A stretch of DNA of 14,629 bases from an uncultured Collinsella sp. Its GTDB lineage: Bacteria; Actinomycetota; Coriobacteriia; Coriobacteriales; Coriobacteriaceae. Under the pieces are notes generated by a model. The model worked only from the letters and a program-made list of their open reading frames with translations, did no database searches and was not told where the DNA came from. The stretch's first letter is position 1, and each line of letters starts with the position of its first letter. Shown here one piece after another: positions 13,355 to 14,629 of this stretch. A program made the position numbers and the translations under genes. Where the stretch lies: positions 1 through 14,629 of the forward strand of contig URNU01000013.1 of NCBI GenBank assembly GCA_900549275.1. Direction: 5' to 3'.

Positions 13355-14629
13355 CTAGTACTGGCTCTCGTGCTTGCTAAAGAAGTCGAAGCGCGGGGGC
13401 AGCGGCTTTACGCGGTGCTCGCCGGGCTTCTCGCCCAGGCTCTCCACAAACTCGTCCGTGGAGGCAAAGATGTTGTCCCAGCTAAAGAAGGCGACCGGAT
13501 CGACGTCGAAGTACTCGCAGATGAGCTCGCAGCCAGCCGGGACGATGCCGTGCATGAGTACGGTCGCCACGCGCAGCTCGGTGAAGGCGTCGACCAGGGC
13601 CTGCTTCATGGCGGTGTTGGCCGGCTCACCCTCGAGCTTGTTGGCGGCCTTGGAGGCATCGCTCCAGCGCTTGTTGGCGGCGCGCAGGTAGTCGTCGCAC
13701 ACGGCGAGCGCGCGGTGCGTCTCGAACTTGTACATGGCCTGCTCAAAGGCAAGGGCGGCCTGCTCGGCAGCCTCGACCACGGCGGCGGAGGCGGCACCGG
13801 CGGGAATGCAGCCGTTGCGATAGGGGCTCTCGTCGCCCTCCTTGACGGCGACGCCGTAGAAGCAGCTGCGGGCCAGGCGGTTGAACACGCCGGTCAAAAG
13901 GGCGCTCTCCTTAAGGGCCGGATCGATGACGCGCTTGTCGTCACAGGCGCGCACCTCGTTGCCGTCCTTGTCCTTGCCGGTCACGCGCGTGTCATATGCC
14001 TTGGGGCTAAAGCTCACCGGCTTCTCGGACAGGCCGAGCGACAGCCAATGCGCGCGCATCTGCTCGCAGGTGTAGTGGTTGAGCAGGTCGTCTGCCGGCG
14101 GGGGAGGCGTCTGCGAGGACGAGCTGGCCTTTTTGCCCATGTAGAGCAGGTGGTAGCAGGCGCTGACGGTGCTCTGCGTGAGGTCCCAGCCCAGGGCCTC
14201 CCACATGGCGGTCTGCGCGATGCAGTAGAAGTAGATGTTGTCCTGACCGATGAACTGGTAAATCTGTGCGTCGTCAGAGCACCACCAGTCGCGCCAGTCG
14301 AGCGAGCTGTGCTGGTAGGTGGTTGCGGGGACCTGCGTGGAATCGGCAGAGGGCTCGCCCATGAGGGCGGCGTCCTGGGCGGCGACACCCTCGGTCACGC
14401 CGGCTGCCTTGGCATCGCGCGCGAGCACGGTACGCGTATAGCTGATGGGCGCCCACAGGCTCTCGGGCCAGCACCAGCAGGTGACGTCGGAGACGCCATC
14501 GACCTCGGGCACCGGAACGCCCCAGTCGATGTTGCCGGTGATGCGGAAGGGTACGAGCGCCTTGCCGCTGCGGAAGCGCACGCCGCCGTTGGCGAGCACC
14601 GCGTGGGCGTCGTCGCGCTCCTTCCAGCT
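13355..14629 (-). CDS. Methionyl-tRNA-synthetase-like class I protein, partial (5' end beyond window)
   Basis: Seen: the last 424 residues; the frame stays open to the right edge, so the GTG at 14599 is not a true start. Landmarks of methionyl-tRNA synthetase are in order (numbering from the edge): DWGVPVP (35-41), a LWAPISY segment, DWRDWW, YQFIGQDNIYF (124-134) and an all-helical C-terminal region. Known: MetRS uses KMSKS and a Trp/His-rich pocket for methionine. By hand alignment, the KMSKS position reads KKASS (in GKKASSSS), and the pocket positions equivalent to E. coli Trp253, His301 and Trp305 read Ser, Tyr and Gln, while Asp296, Ala256, Pro257 and Tyr260 are kept. The HIGH region is outside the window. 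Inferred: a divergent paralogue that may not charge tRNA-Met. It could instead be an unusual but active MetRS. It precedes the RNA methyltransferase gene on the same strand, separated by a palindromic element. Confidence 0.5.
   Translation of the reverse strand, partial: SWKERDDAHAVLANGGVRFRSGKALVPFRITGNIDWGVPVPEVDGVSDVTCWCWPESLWAPISYTRTVLARDAKAAGVTEGVAAQDAALMGEPSADSTQVPATTYQHSSLDWRDWWCSDDAQIYQFIGQDNIYFYCIAQTAMWEALGWDLTQSTVSACYHLLYMGKKASSSSQTPPPPADDLLNHYTCEQMRAHWLSLGLSEKPVSFSPKAYDTRVTGKDKDGNEVRACDDKRVIDPALKESALLTGVFNRLARSCFYGVAVKEGDESPYRNGCIPAGAASAAVVEAAEQAALAFEQAMYKFETHRALAVCDDYLRAANKRWSDASKAANKLEGEPANTAMKQALVDAFTELRVATVLMHGIVPAGCELICEYFDVDPVAFFSWDNIFASTDEFVESLGEKPGEHRVKPLPPRFDFFSKHESQY

Overview
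The window looks like a chromosomal segment of a GC-rich actinobacterium of the Coriobacteriia, probably a Collinsella-like gut species. This placement is an inference from protein style, codon use and the class of very long, lysine/serine/glycine-rich DUF4430 surface proteins; no rRNA or marker gene here proves it. The region is dense with genes, largely housekeeping, and I see no tRNA, rRNA, CRISPR array, insertion sequence or prophage.

Layout. (1) 56-6124, + strand: a two-gene surface module. A 1720-residue exported protein carries Ig-like repeats, two DUF4430 (transcobalamin-C-terminal-like) domains, a PQQ-type beta-propeller, an InlB-type repeat, a charged stalk and a C-terminal membrane anchor. 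Nine bases after its stop begins a 298-residue membrane-anchored protein with one more DUF4430 domain. A strong terminator follows. (2) 6285-9303, - strand: a class III fructose-1,6-bisphosphatase followed, in transcription order, by two related GtrA-family small membrane proteins, ending at a terminator that faces the one from region 1. (3) 9622-10512, + strand: a DegV/FakB-type fatty-acid-binding protein with its own extended -10 promoter. (4) 10621-11712, - strand: an unassigned TIM-barrel-like protein; a 13-bp hairpin separates it from degV and probably ends both transcripts. (5) 11905-12075, + strand: a 56-residue single-span membrane protein. (6) 12100 to the right edge, - strand: an RsmB/NOP-family RNA methyltransferase downstream of a methionyl-tRNA-synthetase-like gene that runs off the window.

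Most notable points. The final gene keeps the methionyl-tRNA synthetase framework but appears to have lost the KMSKS signature and several methionine-pocket residues, so it may be a repurposed paralogue. A compact nested palindromic element (13223-13343) between that gene and the methyltransferase can fold in two mutually exclusive ways. The paired DUF4430 surface proteins look like a ligand-binding cell-surface system whose ligand (cobalamin or another) is unproven.
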